The notes under the pieces were generated by a model that saw only the letters and a list, made by a program, of their open reading frames with translations, was not told the origin of the DNA and did not search any database. DNA of 64,000 nt from Arthrobacter sp. 24S4-2 (lineage in GTDB: Bacteria > Actinomycetota > Actinomycetes > Actinomycetales > Micrococcaceae): positions 4,340,001 to 4,404,000 of the forward strand of contig NZ_CP040018.1 of NCBI RefSeq assembly GCF_005280255.1, written 5' to 3'. How positions within the stretch are numbered: position 1 is the stretch's first letter; each line of letters opens with the position of its first letter. Position numbers and translations under genes: made by a program. Below are positions 16,063 through 24,888 of this stretch, one piece after another.

Positions 16063-16186
16063 GTCTCCCTGCGGACCGGCCGCCGGCCACGTCGTCGGAA
16101 GGAGCAACGCACCAAGCGCTTCCCGGACATGGTCATGATCCGGGACTGCCCCGCGGAAGTGATCGGGAGATTGGGACCAGGGCACT
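16063..16186 (+). pseudogene. IS30 transposase remnant, distal piece
   Basis: The plus strand reads LRTGRRPRRRKEQRTKRF and FPDMVMIRDCPAEV, then GHW, matching the IS30 segment LRTGRAVRRPRR...IPDMILISERPAEV...PGHW encoded at 45848-46948. It stops abruptly after GHW; the catalytic 3' half is absent. It lies on the far side of IS21 copy 3 from the 607-4783 pieces and in the same orientation. Positions 16187-16342 hold no recognisable gene. Confidence 0.65.
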
Positions 16187-16342
16187 GGGTATCTCAATCG
16201 ACGCGCCTACCAGTCCAACACCTCAACTCCGAAGATCAAGTAACGCTTCCCCAATGGGCCTTGCATTCCGGACGGTGCCTGCCCCGTCCAGGGCGTGCCT
16301 ACCCTACAAACACCAAGTAAACCTATGCCACCCAACGGCGAG

Positions 16343-17620
16343 TCATCTCGCGCCTACCGGCACACGGGGAGCTATCCCCGGCTTTGCCTTTTTGTAGAGC
16401 ACATACCACACGATAATTGCCGTCATCGATGGAACCACGACGTTTGTCATGTCACCTCGCAGCAGGTTCAGGCCGCGAATCAATAGAATTATCCCAACCA
16501 TCCACAAGATGTCATCTCGAGACGCCAAAAATCTCGAGCACAAGAGCAAGAAGATGATCATTAACCCAGCAGCAATCATGGGTGCCATCCAGCCGACATT
16601 AATGAACGCTTCGCCCAACAGACCAGCGGTCGTTTCTGCCCCCGTTAGGAAATATCGATCGGGTGTCAGCACCATGCTGCTGACAACATTGCCCGGCAAC
16701 GGCTTTTCTGCCCAAAGACTCCTAGGTACAGCAGAAGTTATGGAAGCCAGGTAGGTCGACCCGCCGGCTACTCCGCCAGCATCGGATGCAATTAGGTCCA
16801 CGAATACATCCGCTTGACTTACATCTGTTCCATTCAGGAAGGAGGCGCTTTCGACCAGGCCGCGGGTGTTTGCCAAGTAAACGCCACCGCCGAGTACCGG
16901 AACTGCAATAAGTGCTGCCACCAGGAAGACGCGTTGCAAGTCCCGTTTTACCGATCGCGCGGAAGCTGCGATCTTTTTCCAATAGAGAGCGAGGACTGGA
17001 ATGACTGCGCCTAAAAATAGCCCCGAACGACTGCCAGTGAGGGCGGTGACACCTAAGAGACCTGCCAGCGAAATCCACATAATCAGAGCCCGAGCGCCCC
17101 GAATTTGTACAGCGCGCGTGAGTCCGAGAGAGACCAAAACCGGCAATACGAAATAGCCTAAAAGGATCAAAAAATTATCGGAAAATACTGATTGACGAAG
17201 CTCAAGGGTCTGAGCGATACCAACACTCAGAATTTTAGAGAGAACGGCGCCTCCGAAAGTCCCGGAAAGTGCGAGAAATCCAAAAAGACTAAAATTTCGA
17301 TCGATTAGAACTAAACTATCAATGCGCTGACTCTTCCATCTAGCCGAGATGATCTCGACTCCAAAGGAATACAATATCCAGGTAGTGACGAGGAAAAAAA
17401 TGGCAACTGAAATGGCTTCCGAGCTTGCAGATCTGGCGCCTATTGAAGCGGCAATATAAGTTACCCCGCTAAATGAAATATTCAGGATATCGCAAAGATA
17501 CACCACGACATAGGCGGCACCGAATACTGCAGCGGCATACTCGGCGCGATGGACCCAGGTCACGATCTGAACCAGTGCGGCAATTATTGTAAGGATAAGT
17601 ATTAGTTGAAGGAATTCCAT
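16343..17620 (-). CDS. Wzy-like oligosaccharide repeat-unit polymerase (membrane protein)
   Basis: A 425-residue protein with 10-12 hydrophobic segments and a large loop around residues 255-320 (LVESASFLNGTDVSQ, STYLASITSAVPRSLWAEKP). This is the topology of Wzy/O-antigen-polymerase proteins that join lipid-linked repeat units outside the membrane. TGSRSGLFLGAVIPVL resembles the RxGl motif of the O-antigen ligase/polymerase family. It is the last gene of the minus-strand EPS operon, overlapping the flippase-like gene by 19 bp. The substrate is unknown; the assignment rests on topology and context. Confidence 0.65.
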   Translation of the reverse strand: MEFLQLILILTIIAALVQIVTWVHRAEYAAAVFGAAYVVVYLCDILNISFSGVTYIAASIGARSASSEAISVAIFFLVTTWILYSFGVEIISARWKSQRIDSLVLIDRNFSLFGFLALSGTFGGAVLSKILSVGIAQTLELRQSVFSDNFLILLGYFVLPVLVSLGLTRAVQIRGARALIMWISLAGLLGVTALTGSRSGLFLGAVIPVLALYWKKIAASARSVKRDLQRVFLVAALIAVPVLGGGVYLANTRGLVESASFLNGTDVSQADVFVDLIASDAGGVAGGSTYLASITSAVPRSLWAEKPLPGNVVSSMVLTPDRYFLTGAETTAGLLGEAFINVGWMAPMIAAGLMIIFLLLCSRFLASRDDILWMVGIILLIRGLNLLRGDMTNVVVPSMTAIIVWYVLYKKAKPGIAPRVPVGAR

Positions 17621-18723
17621 TGCCGCCTCCGGAAAATAAGAATCAGCAAGATTATTATCGAACCGATAACCACGTTTTCGAGCACTATTACCATTCGGGC
17701 ATCAACATGCAGAACCAAAGCGAGTGACAGTGTTCCAGCGCCCAAGACACCCGCGAGGTAAGGGGCCCAACTTATCTCCACTACGTGGGAAAGTCCGGAT
17801 AGTATGCCGACTATTCCCGCCAACAAAGCGCTTCCAAGTACGGACTGGATTATCGGAAGTGCGGGAAGTAACAAGATAGCAACAGCTACGAGAATCGCCC
17901 ATACTAATGCGAACCTGAAACCGAATCTAAGGCACCAACCCTGAACGCGAATTTTCCACTTCTGCCTGTGCGAGAAAAAGAGCTGAACAACTAAGAAACC
18001 CACTATTCCCTGCACGGCGCTGTACGCTATAAGTCCGTAATGCCAAACAATGAAGTCATCAGAATCAGCCAAAGCTGTCCGAACCCAATTGACGTCATTC
18101 CGGTAGAACAGAGAAGCCAGGAGACCCATCGTCACCGAAAGGCCTGTGCCCCTCGTCAGCGGTTCTGGTTTGGAATATCCCATTCGCCGCCTCCCCACCC
18201 GAGGCCGGAAAATAGCAAGGAGGCCGACAGTAAGTGTTGCGACCAAGGGTCCGAATCCAGGCAACACTCTATCTGCCAGGGCAGCCGCACATGCCGCGGC
18301 CACAAATCCTAATGCTTTCATCGCCTGGAAGGCTTGGAAGGCCGTGCCTCCCTTGCCGCCCAGCACTAGCAGACCTGCACGTCCGAGGAGGAGCCCGAGG
18401 AACGATCCCGACACTGTCGACAGAACAGCGTCAACCACCGGATCCGTTGCCGTTAGCATCTCCAGAACCCCGAATATCGCAGCGGGAATCGCGAGCAGCC
18501 AAGGCCGGCCACAAAGCGCGGAATCTAGACTCCGTCCAACCTGAATAACGCTTGACTGCGCTGCTTGGACACCGACCACGAGTGCCGCAATGTGGAGTAG
18601 GAGGTTAGTGTCTGCCCCAATAAGTGCGGGAACCACCAGCACTAATGACACGCAAACAAACGTCGTTCCCGCGAAGGCCAATCCACGGGCCGCTCGTGCC
18701 AGCCTAGGGAGATCGAATGACAT
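17602..18723 (-). CDS. Wzx-like polysaccharide flippase (membrane protein)
   Basis: A 373-residue protein of about 10-12 hydrophobic segments with an arginine-rich cytoplasmic stretch (RPRVGRRRMGY near residue 175). It resembles a shortened polysaccharide-export (MATE/Wzx-fold) protein that would flip lipid-linked repeat units. It overlaps the acetyltransferase gene upstream and the Wzy-like gene downstream, so it is translationally linked to both. The sequence motifs are weak; the call depends on its place between transferase and polymerase genes. Confidence 0.55.
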   Translation of the reverse strand: MSFDLPRLARAARGLAFAGTTFVCVSLVLVVPALIGADTNLLLHIAALVVGVQAAQSSVIQVGRSLDSALCGRPWLLAIPAAIFGVLEMLTATDPVVDAVLSTVSGSFLGLLLGRAGLLVLGGKGGTAFQAFQAMKALGFVAAACAAALADRVLPGFGPLVATLTVGLLAIFRPRVGRRRMGYSKPEPLTRGTGLSVTMGLLASLFYRNDVNWVRTALADSDDFIVWHYGLIAYSAVQGIVGFLVVQLFFSHRQKWKIRVQGWCLRFGFRFALVWAILVAVAILLLPALPIIQSVLGSALLAGIVGILSGLSHVVEISWAPYLAGVLGAGTLSLALVLHVDARMVIVLENVVIGSIIILLILIFRRRQWNSFN

Positions 18724-19201
18724 CAGAACCAGACACGGACCTCGTCACCACGCAATTCGCGCCTATGACGGCTCCCGGGCCGATCACTAAATCGCCCGCC
18801 ACTACAGCTCCGCTGTAAAGCGTCACCCCGTTCCCAACAGCGGGATATTCTCCCTTTCTCGAGGAACCGATCGTAACGTTCTGGAAGATGCGGACGTTCG
18901 AGCCAACACGCGCTCCCCGCCCAATGACGATACCTGTTGGGTGCGGGAACTCCACGGCTCCCTCAAACACTGCACCAGTCGAAATATCGCTCGCGAAGAC
19001 AGATAAACAGAGCCATCTGCAAAAACTATGGGCCAGGCCGGAAGTGGAAGCAGTCAACCTGAAAAGGCAGGCTGCCAGCAACGAGGGGTTAGCGAGCGAA
19101 ACGCATGCTCTCACACCATTAGGCGGTGTGCGGTCCGAATTGCGATAGTGAAAATCTCGGTCCAGATTCCAATCGGCCAAGCTTGAGGCAAAGGACTTCA
19201 T
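18704..19201 (-). CDS. Serine O-acetyltransferase-like hexapeptide acetyltransferase
   Basis: A 165-residue protein from ATG 19201, which shares its first base with the TAA of the glycosyltransferase gene. The C-terminal half has left-handed beta-helix repeats (GRGARVGSNVRIFQNVTIG, NGVTLYSGAVVAGDLVIGPG) with the CysE-type HPTGIVIG motif. In an EPS operon it more likely acetylates a glycan than makes cysteine. The C-terminus is short (SGSDVIRSP). Confidence 0.75.
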   Translation of the reverse strand: MKSFASSLADWNLDRDFHYRNSDRTPPNGVRACVSLANPSLLAACLFRLTASTSGLAHSFCRWLCLSVFASDISTGAVFEGAVEFPHPTGIVIGRGARVGSNVRIFQNVTIGSSRKGEYPAVGNGVTLYSGAVVAGDLVIGPGAVIGANCVVTRSVSGSDVIRSP

Positions 19202-20298
19202 TACGCGACTCTCAATACTTCGCGATACGCAGCATCCAATTCCACTGAGCATTCACCCCAATCACGATTCGCGGCACCGGATACTTTGGTGGCCACGTCA
19301 AACAACTCCAAGAGTCGGTCACTTGCCCCACTCCCCAGAAGGCCAATAGGGTCAAAGCGCTGTACCTCAGTTCCAAGTGCGTCCTCCAGATAGCTGTGAC
19401 GCGTGGACACGATTCGGAGACCCATACAGGCAGCCTCGACGTCGGCCTGGGAAACGACTTCGAACCATGCGGGGTTGATGTAGACGTCGCAGCGCTGGAG
19501 AATTCCCATAATTTCGTTATGATCTTTTGAGCCGAGATATTCCAGATTTTCGTGCTCCGCGATCTGCTGCAAAAAATTGTCAGCATAAGCTTTGTGATTG
19601 GTATTCAGCGAGCCCACGAAGGCTGTCCGGAGACCCGTTCCCGCGGCCGCTTGCGCCAACATCAGAGAGTTCTTTCTCGGTTCAATTCGACCGACACTTA
19701 CCAAATCAAAATCGGTCACCGGCCTCGAATCCGATCCGGCTGTGGGTGAAAAAGAGAAACCGTTGCGAATGATCTTCTGTTTCGTTCCCGCGTCGAGGTC
19801 ACTGCGGATGGCGTTCGCTTCGCCAGTGGCCATGGGGAAGACGATCGATGCCTTTTTGACGAGTTGCCTCTGCAGCGACCGATATGTGCCACGGATCAAG
19901 GCCGCAGGAACATTCTTCTGTTTCAGAAGTTTGACTTGTTCCCTAAATCCGATGCCGGTTTCTGCTTCAATCCCCAGCCGACCTAGTTGCCTGTAGAAGC
20001 GGTCATGTCCAAATTCGTACATTGACAACATGCCGTCGAAAGGATGTCTGATCGTCGAGATCACGAAGGGACGCCCTGAACGCTCCGCAATACTTGCATA
20101 GTGCATGTTCTCGCGTGGTGTATCGAGATTCATCAAGTGAACGATGTCGGACGGAGTCGCCAACAACTCACGAGCCGAAGTAACGACCTCTGATTCCCAG
20201 CCTAGAAGGTTCAGTCCAGTCCGGTACCGTTCAACCTTCTTGCTGTCGCCGCCAGGTTTCGTAAACGCGTCGGCACGAAGTGCAAATACTACTTTCAC
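19201..20298 (-). CDS. Glycosyltransferase, GT4/GT-B fold
   Basis: A 365-residue glycosyltransferase. The N-terminal Rossmann half begins KVVFALRADAFTKPGGDSKK with the Gly-Gly-Asp loop seen in family 4. The C-terminal half has SVGRIEPRKNSLMLAQAAAG, NLEYLGSKDHNEIMGILQRC and PAWFEVVSQADVEAACMG, corresponding to the nucleotide-sugar-binding ExxxxxxxE region (here with Glu/Asp changes). It acts at the cytoplasmic membrane face on lipid-linked EPS intermediates. Its start overlaps the preceding glycosyltransferase stop. Confidence 0.85.
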   Translation of the reverse strand: MKVVFALRADAFTKPGGDSKKVERYRTGLNLLGWESEVVTSARELLATPSDIVHLMNLDTPRENMHYASIAERSGRPFVISTIRHPFDGMLSMYEFGHDRFYRQLGRLGIEAETGIGFREQVKLLKQKNVPAALIRGTYRSLQRQLVKKASIVFPMATGEANAIRSDLDAGTKQKIIRNGFSFSPTAGSDSRPVTDFDLVSVGRIEPRKNSLMLAQAAAGTGLRTAFVGSLNTNHKAYADNFLQQIAEHENLEYLGSKDHNEIMGILQRCDVYINPAWFEVVSQADVEAACMGLRIVSTRHSYLEDALGTEVQRFDPIGLLGSGASDRLLELFDVATKVSGAANRDWGECSVELDAAYREVLRVA

Positions 20299-21124
20299 TT
20301 GACTTCTTCCTTTACGACAAATGTTAACCCGCTTTGGTCAAAGGCTGTTTGGTTCGGTTTGCTCGGCGACGAGGTGAATAGAAGTCGCGGCTCCCGACGG
20401 TAGAAGGTGAAAGCCGAAGAAATCTCGCGTTTCCAAGGCGCCCACGCGAAATGCTTCGTTGCGCGGGCCCACGAGTGCGTCCACAACGTATTCCCGTCAA
20501 GAAGGACGGGTACACCCTCGCGCCATGCACGAAGGGACAGGTCTTTATCTTCGTAGTAAAGAAAATAGCTCTCGTCCCAGCCGCCAAGCCTCCGGAAGGT
20601 CTCTGCCCGCCCTGCGACAACTGCCCCGATGAGCCAGGCCACGTACCTTACTTGGCCCTGTTCGGCAATCACTTGGTACGTAGACGCATTGGCACGCCCA
20701 AGTCGATTCCGTACTTTGCTCATCAAGCTCGGCGCTCCACGTCCGTTAGGCTGCCGCGATCCGTCGGGGTTTAGGAGCTGGGGGAAACAATCGCACCGCT
20801 CGCATCGATGAGTGTCTCAAGCTGGACCAAGCTGTCCCACTGGACAAATACATCCGGGTTCACGAAGCCGATGTACTGCCCAGTTGCAGATGCCATACCC
20901 GAGTTATTAGCTGCCGAAAATCCTGCGTTTCGGCCGAGCTCGATGACCTTGGCTCCCAACTCCCGCGCTGTTTGGACGCTGGAGTCAGCGGAGTTGTTGT
21001 CTACTACAATCCACTCCACATCGTCTGGAATCGGCGAGCTCCAGTGACGACGTAGTACGTCTGCACTGTTGTACGCCACAGTGATGATGGACCAACGTAT
21101 ATCTCGGTCTCCCTGGTTGACCAT
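20295..21124 (-). pseudogene. Glycosyltransferase, GT2 (rhamnosyltransferase-like), frameshifted
   Basis: From ATG 21124 it reads IRWSIITVAYNSADVLRRHW and VVDNNSADSS, with the DXD-type NPDVFVQWD, then stops at SPSS. The next frame resumes at once as PQLLNPDGSRQPNGR and continues through GAVVAGRAETFRRLGGWDES to FLYYEDKDLSLR, the acceptor-side motif of GT2. One extra C in the run of five at about 20774-20778 restores one uninterrupted protein of about 276 residues. It is either a real knockout, a phase-variable tract or a read error. Confidence 0.82.
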
Positions 21125-21347
21125 GGCAAATACCCCTCTACTCCCGGAACTCGATGACGCAATTAGCGCAGCACGCGAATGGGGTCACGTCAGAGCAGCT
21201 GCAACGACAGTCGATTAGTCCCCCGCGATCGTTCTTGCTGCACGCTTAGTGTACCCACTGACAAAGGAATGAAGGTCAAGACCGTAACAGGCCGGCGGTT
21301 GACCACAAGAATTCGCTACTTCTGAAAAGCCAGAACTGTCTCCGCGC

Positions 21348-21377
21348 AGATGCCCTCCGCCATCGCGGAGGGCATCT
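21348..21377. terminator. Hairpin in the divergent EPS intergenic region
   Basis: AGATGCCCTCCGC and GCGGAGGGCATCT form a perfect 13-bp stem with a CATC loop. No T-run follows on either strand, so it could be a regulatory RNA hairpin and not an intrinsic terminator. It sits in the roughly 890-bp gap between the two divergent EPS transcripts (21125-22018), where no gene is supported. Confidence 0.45.
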
Positions 21378-22018
21378 CCGGATGAAGCAGACAACCCTCT
21401 CACTTCTCCGTAAAAGAGACGCCCCCCTATGCGCCATTGCAACGGCGTCCTGGAATTTATCGGCCGGCGCTGTGAGCTCGGGCACTTTCGTGAGGGCAAC
21501 TCCGAAGCGGCAGCTGTCCAGGCAGCCGAACGGTCTTCAAACCAGGACGTAATGTACGCCCCGCTGATTGTATGTTTCGAGAGCTTGGGCAATCTGACGG
21601 TAAGATAACCGCCAGACACGATGACCGTACCTGAAGTGCGATCGGTCTCTCTAAGTCTTTTTCGCAATTTTTGGGGGCACATTGACTACACACGAATTCG
21701 AAGTGGGTATTCTGAGCGTGGCGGTACTTCATCTGCCAACTATCTTTCGATTGAAACTTTCCGGCTCCGGCGCCCGCGAGAAGGGCGACACCGTGCGCTC
21801 CCACCCGCTGCCGTCGTGGTCGAATCTGATCATCGAGCAGTATGTCTCGCAACGGATGCCGCGTTGACTCGGATGTTGGCCCCAACTTTCAAGGAACCGT
21901 TCTGCCCTTCTATTCCGAGCCACACTGCACTCTTGGATGCATGTCGCGGAATTACCTGGACATGCAGGGCGGCATATACAACAATCATGGCGCATTTATA
22001 GCAGGGGTGGGAGTAACT

Positions 22019-23505
22019 GTGGGGGCAAATGAACGAGTGCAAGTCAGCCCGGAGAAAATTGGCGGGCACCCATGGAGCGGAAATTGGCGCAGAAGATACT
22101 CAATGCGCCTGCGGATCGTCGACGCACTAGTCGTTCTCTGGGCTATGGCTGGGGCGTTCGGGGTCCGTTTTGGTTTCTCGGACCTCAGTAACGGTGGTGT
22201 TAAGGACGTTGACTACCTGGCGTTAGCAGCCGTGCTTGGTATTAGCTGGTGGTTCATGCTTCAAATATGGGGCTCACGAGAGGCAAAGGTTCTCGGTTCA
22301 GGCTCGGAGGAATACAAGCGCGTGATCGCCGCTTCCGCCTGGCTCTTCGGCTTTGTGGCAATATTTTCCTATGCGCTGAGGATCGACACAGCGCGAGGAT
22401 TCGTTGGACTGGCATTTCCGGCTGGCGCGTTGGGGCTCTTAGCCGGCCGATGGCTCGTGCGGCAGCATCTAAGTCTCGAGCGAGCGCACGGCAAGAGCAG
22501 TCTGCGTGTACTTATCATCGGCGGCCCCTACTCCGCAGCCCACTTGACACTCTCGCTTCAGAGCGCTCCGGCGGCAGGCTACTTGCCGGTTGCGGCGCAC
22601 TTACCTGGCGCAGCCGCGGGCTGGGACAAAGTCCCAGGGTTGTCCGTACCTGTGACTGGAGTCCAGTCCGACTTCGAGTCAATCTTCGACATCATTCTTA
22701 AAACGAAAGTTGACGCCGTTGCAGTTTCGGCCGGAGTTAACATGCACCCCAAAGACCTTCGCCGACTGGGGTGGGAATTGGCGGCCAGGGACATAGGCAT
22801 GATCCTTGCCCCTGCTCTTACTGATATCGCAGGACCTCGAATTCATACACAACCGGTGGCCGGTTTGCCACTAATTCATGTGTCGACACCCAAGCTAACT
22901 GGGGTAAGAAAGTCGCCAAGAGGGCTTTCGATATCATCGGCGCCGGCCTGCTGGTCTCAATTCTTTCACCCGTCTTTGTGATTCTAGCCCTGTTAGTCCG
23001 CATCACGGATCCCGGTCCGATTTTCTATCGGCAGGAAAGAATTGGTTTGCGCGGAACAACGTTCAACATGTTGAAATTCCGTTCAATGAGAGTAAATGCC
23101 GACGCTGAGCTCCAGGCTTTACTAGAGGCTCAAGGCTCCGGTGAGACGCCATTATTCAAAGTCGAAAATGATCCACGAATAACACGCATCGGACGAGTTC
23201 TGCGGAAATACTCTTTGGACGAACTTCCGCAACTTTTGAATGTATTGGGCGGCAGCATGAGCCTAGTTGGGCCTCGACCACAACGTGAAGGCGAAGTCGC
23301 GCTTTACGATGACGCCGCTCACCGCCGGCTATACGTGAGTCCTGGAATGAGCGGGCTATGGCAGGTAAGCGGACGATCGAACCTTAGTTGGGAAGAAAGT
23401 ATCCGACTCGACCTCTACTACGTAGAGAATTGGTCAATGATGGGTGATGTTGTGATTCTTTTCAAGACTTTCAAGGCTGTATTCGCCAGCACCGGGGCAT
23501 TCTAA
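22019..23505 (+). pseudogene. Polyprenyl-phosphate hexose-1-phosphate transferase (EPS initiating enzyme), frameshifted
   Basis: The GTG start at 22019 has a GGTGGGAG site just upstream. The first half has five hydrophobic segments (RIVDALVVLWAMAGAFGVRF) and the CoA-binding-like LRVLIIGGPYSAAH domain. The second half, another frame, has AKRAFDIIGAGLLVSILSPV and the catalytic sugar-transferase domain with DPGPIFYRQERIG, FRSMR and SLDELPQLLNVLGGSMSLVG. The break is at TGGGGTAAG near 22910, where a fifth G joins KLTG to GKKVAKRAFD. This enzyme would load the first sugar-phosphate on undecaprenyl phosphate, so a true frameshift would silence the cluster. Confidence 0.85.
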
Positions 23506-23572
23506 CCACTATTAGCACGGCTTAATTCTGGCGGCATTTTGTCGTCGAACTTTTCTGGGGAAGGTAATAACA

Positions 23573-24886
23573 ATGAGAATCTCGGTTATCGGATGTGGAT
23601 ACCTCGGGGCCGTGCACGCTGCGTGCATGGCAAAACTTGGCCATGAGGTTGTCGGTATTGACGTTGACGACCTAAAAATTGCGGATCTTTCAAACGCAAC
23701 AGCGCCTTTCTACGAGCCTGGTCTGGAAGCTCTTCTTAGAGACGTGCAAGACACTGGTCGCCTCTCCTTCACAACAGACATGGCTGCGGCCGCAGGCAGC
23801 GACGTTCACTTTATTTGCGTGGGAACACCACAGAAAAAAGGCGAAAATGGCGCAGACATGACATATGTCGATGCCGCCCTTCACACCCTGTTGCCGTACT
23901 TGGCTCCGGGAAATATCGTGGTAGGAAAATCGACAGTTCCAGTCGGAACTGCTGCCCGGCTGGCGCAACTTGTCGAGTCACGGGAGCCGTCGGCTCACCT
24001 AGTTTGGAATCCTGAGTTTCTTCGAGAAGGGCATGCACTCGCTGACACACTGAACCCAGACCGTTTGGTGTACGGCGTAAGCGACGGTCTCGAGGATCAC
24101 CCGGCAGTAGCTGTGCTGGACGACGTTTACGCGGGCTCTTTGGCCAGTGGGACGCCGCGTCTGGTAACGGACCATCCGACGGCAGAACTCGTCAAAACGG
24201 CAGCTAATTCCTTCCTTGCAACCAAAATTTCCTTCATCAATGCAATGGCAGAAGTTTGCGAGGCCGCTGGCGCCGATGTCACGCGTCTGGCCGATGCCAT
24301 CGGTCTTGACGACAGAATCGGTCGCAAATTTCTTCACGCCGGTATCGGCTTTGGCGGCGGATGTCTCCCCAAAGACATCCGCGCATTCATGGCTAGAGCT
24401 GGCGAGCTCGGCGCCGACCAAGCCCTGACCTTCCTCAGGGAGGTGGATGCGATCAACATGCGGCGTCGGACACGTGTGGTGGAGCTCACTCGGGAGCTGT
24501 GCGGCGGGATGCTCCTTGGGAAACGGATAACAGTCTTGGGCGCGGCATTCAAGCCGGAAAGTGATGACGTCCGAGACTCCCCTGCCCTCAGCATTGCAGC
24601 ACAGCTCCAACTGCAAGGTGCAGTCGTGACGGTAACCGATCCGAAAGCACTGGCGAATGCGGCCCGAAGGTTCCCGGAACTCCAATATGTACCCGATCTT
24701 GACGCGGCGATAGCGAACGCTGACGCATTGCTGCTACTTACAGAATGGCAGCAATACCGCGCCATTGACCCCTACGAAATAGGGGCACAGGTTTCCAGTT
24801 TGCGCATTCTCGACGGCCGAAACGTGCTCGATGCCGCCAAGTGGCGGGCGGCTGGCTGGACCTATCGCGGTTTGGGACGACCCTGA
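23573..24886 (+). CDS. ugd: UDP-glucose 6-dehydrogenase
   Basis: A 437-residue NAD-dependent enzyme that oxidises UDP-glucose to UDP-glucuronate. The N-terminal Rossmann motif is ISVIGCGYLGAVHAACMA. The central helix region carries KTAANSFLATKISFINA, and the catalytic Cys is in GIGFGGGCLPKDIRAF. The C-terminal UDP-binding domain has AAFKPESDDVRDSP. The start has GGGGAAGG upstream. It supplies an acidic sugar precursor to the EPS and works with galU at 28292. Confidence 0.93.
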   Translation: MRISVIGCGYLGAVHAACMAKLGHEVVGIDVDDLKIADLSNATAPFYEPGLEALLRDVQDTGRLSFTTDMAAAAGSDVHFICVGTPQKKGENGADMTYVDAALHTLLPYLAPGNIVVGKSTVPVGTAARLAQLVESREPSAHLVWNPEFLREGHALADTLNPDRLVYGVSDGLEDHPAVAVLDDVYAGSLASGTPRLVTDHPTAELVKTAANSFLATKISFINAMAEVCEAAGADVTRLADAIGLDDRIGRKFLHAGIGFGGGCLPKDIRAFMARAGELGADQALTFLREVDAINMRRRTRVVELTRELCGGMLLGKRITVLGAAFKPESDDVRDSPALSIAAQLQLQGAVVTVTDPKALANAARRFPELQYVPDLDAAIANADALLLLTEWQQYRAIDPYEIGAQVSSLRILDGRNVLDAAKWRAAGWTYRGLGRP

Positions 24887-24888
24887 GT

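Noticed and set aside
21215..22018. Several short frames in the divergent EPS gap
   Set aside because: They overlap each other, have poor starts, and none matches a family. The gap is better read as promoter DNA.
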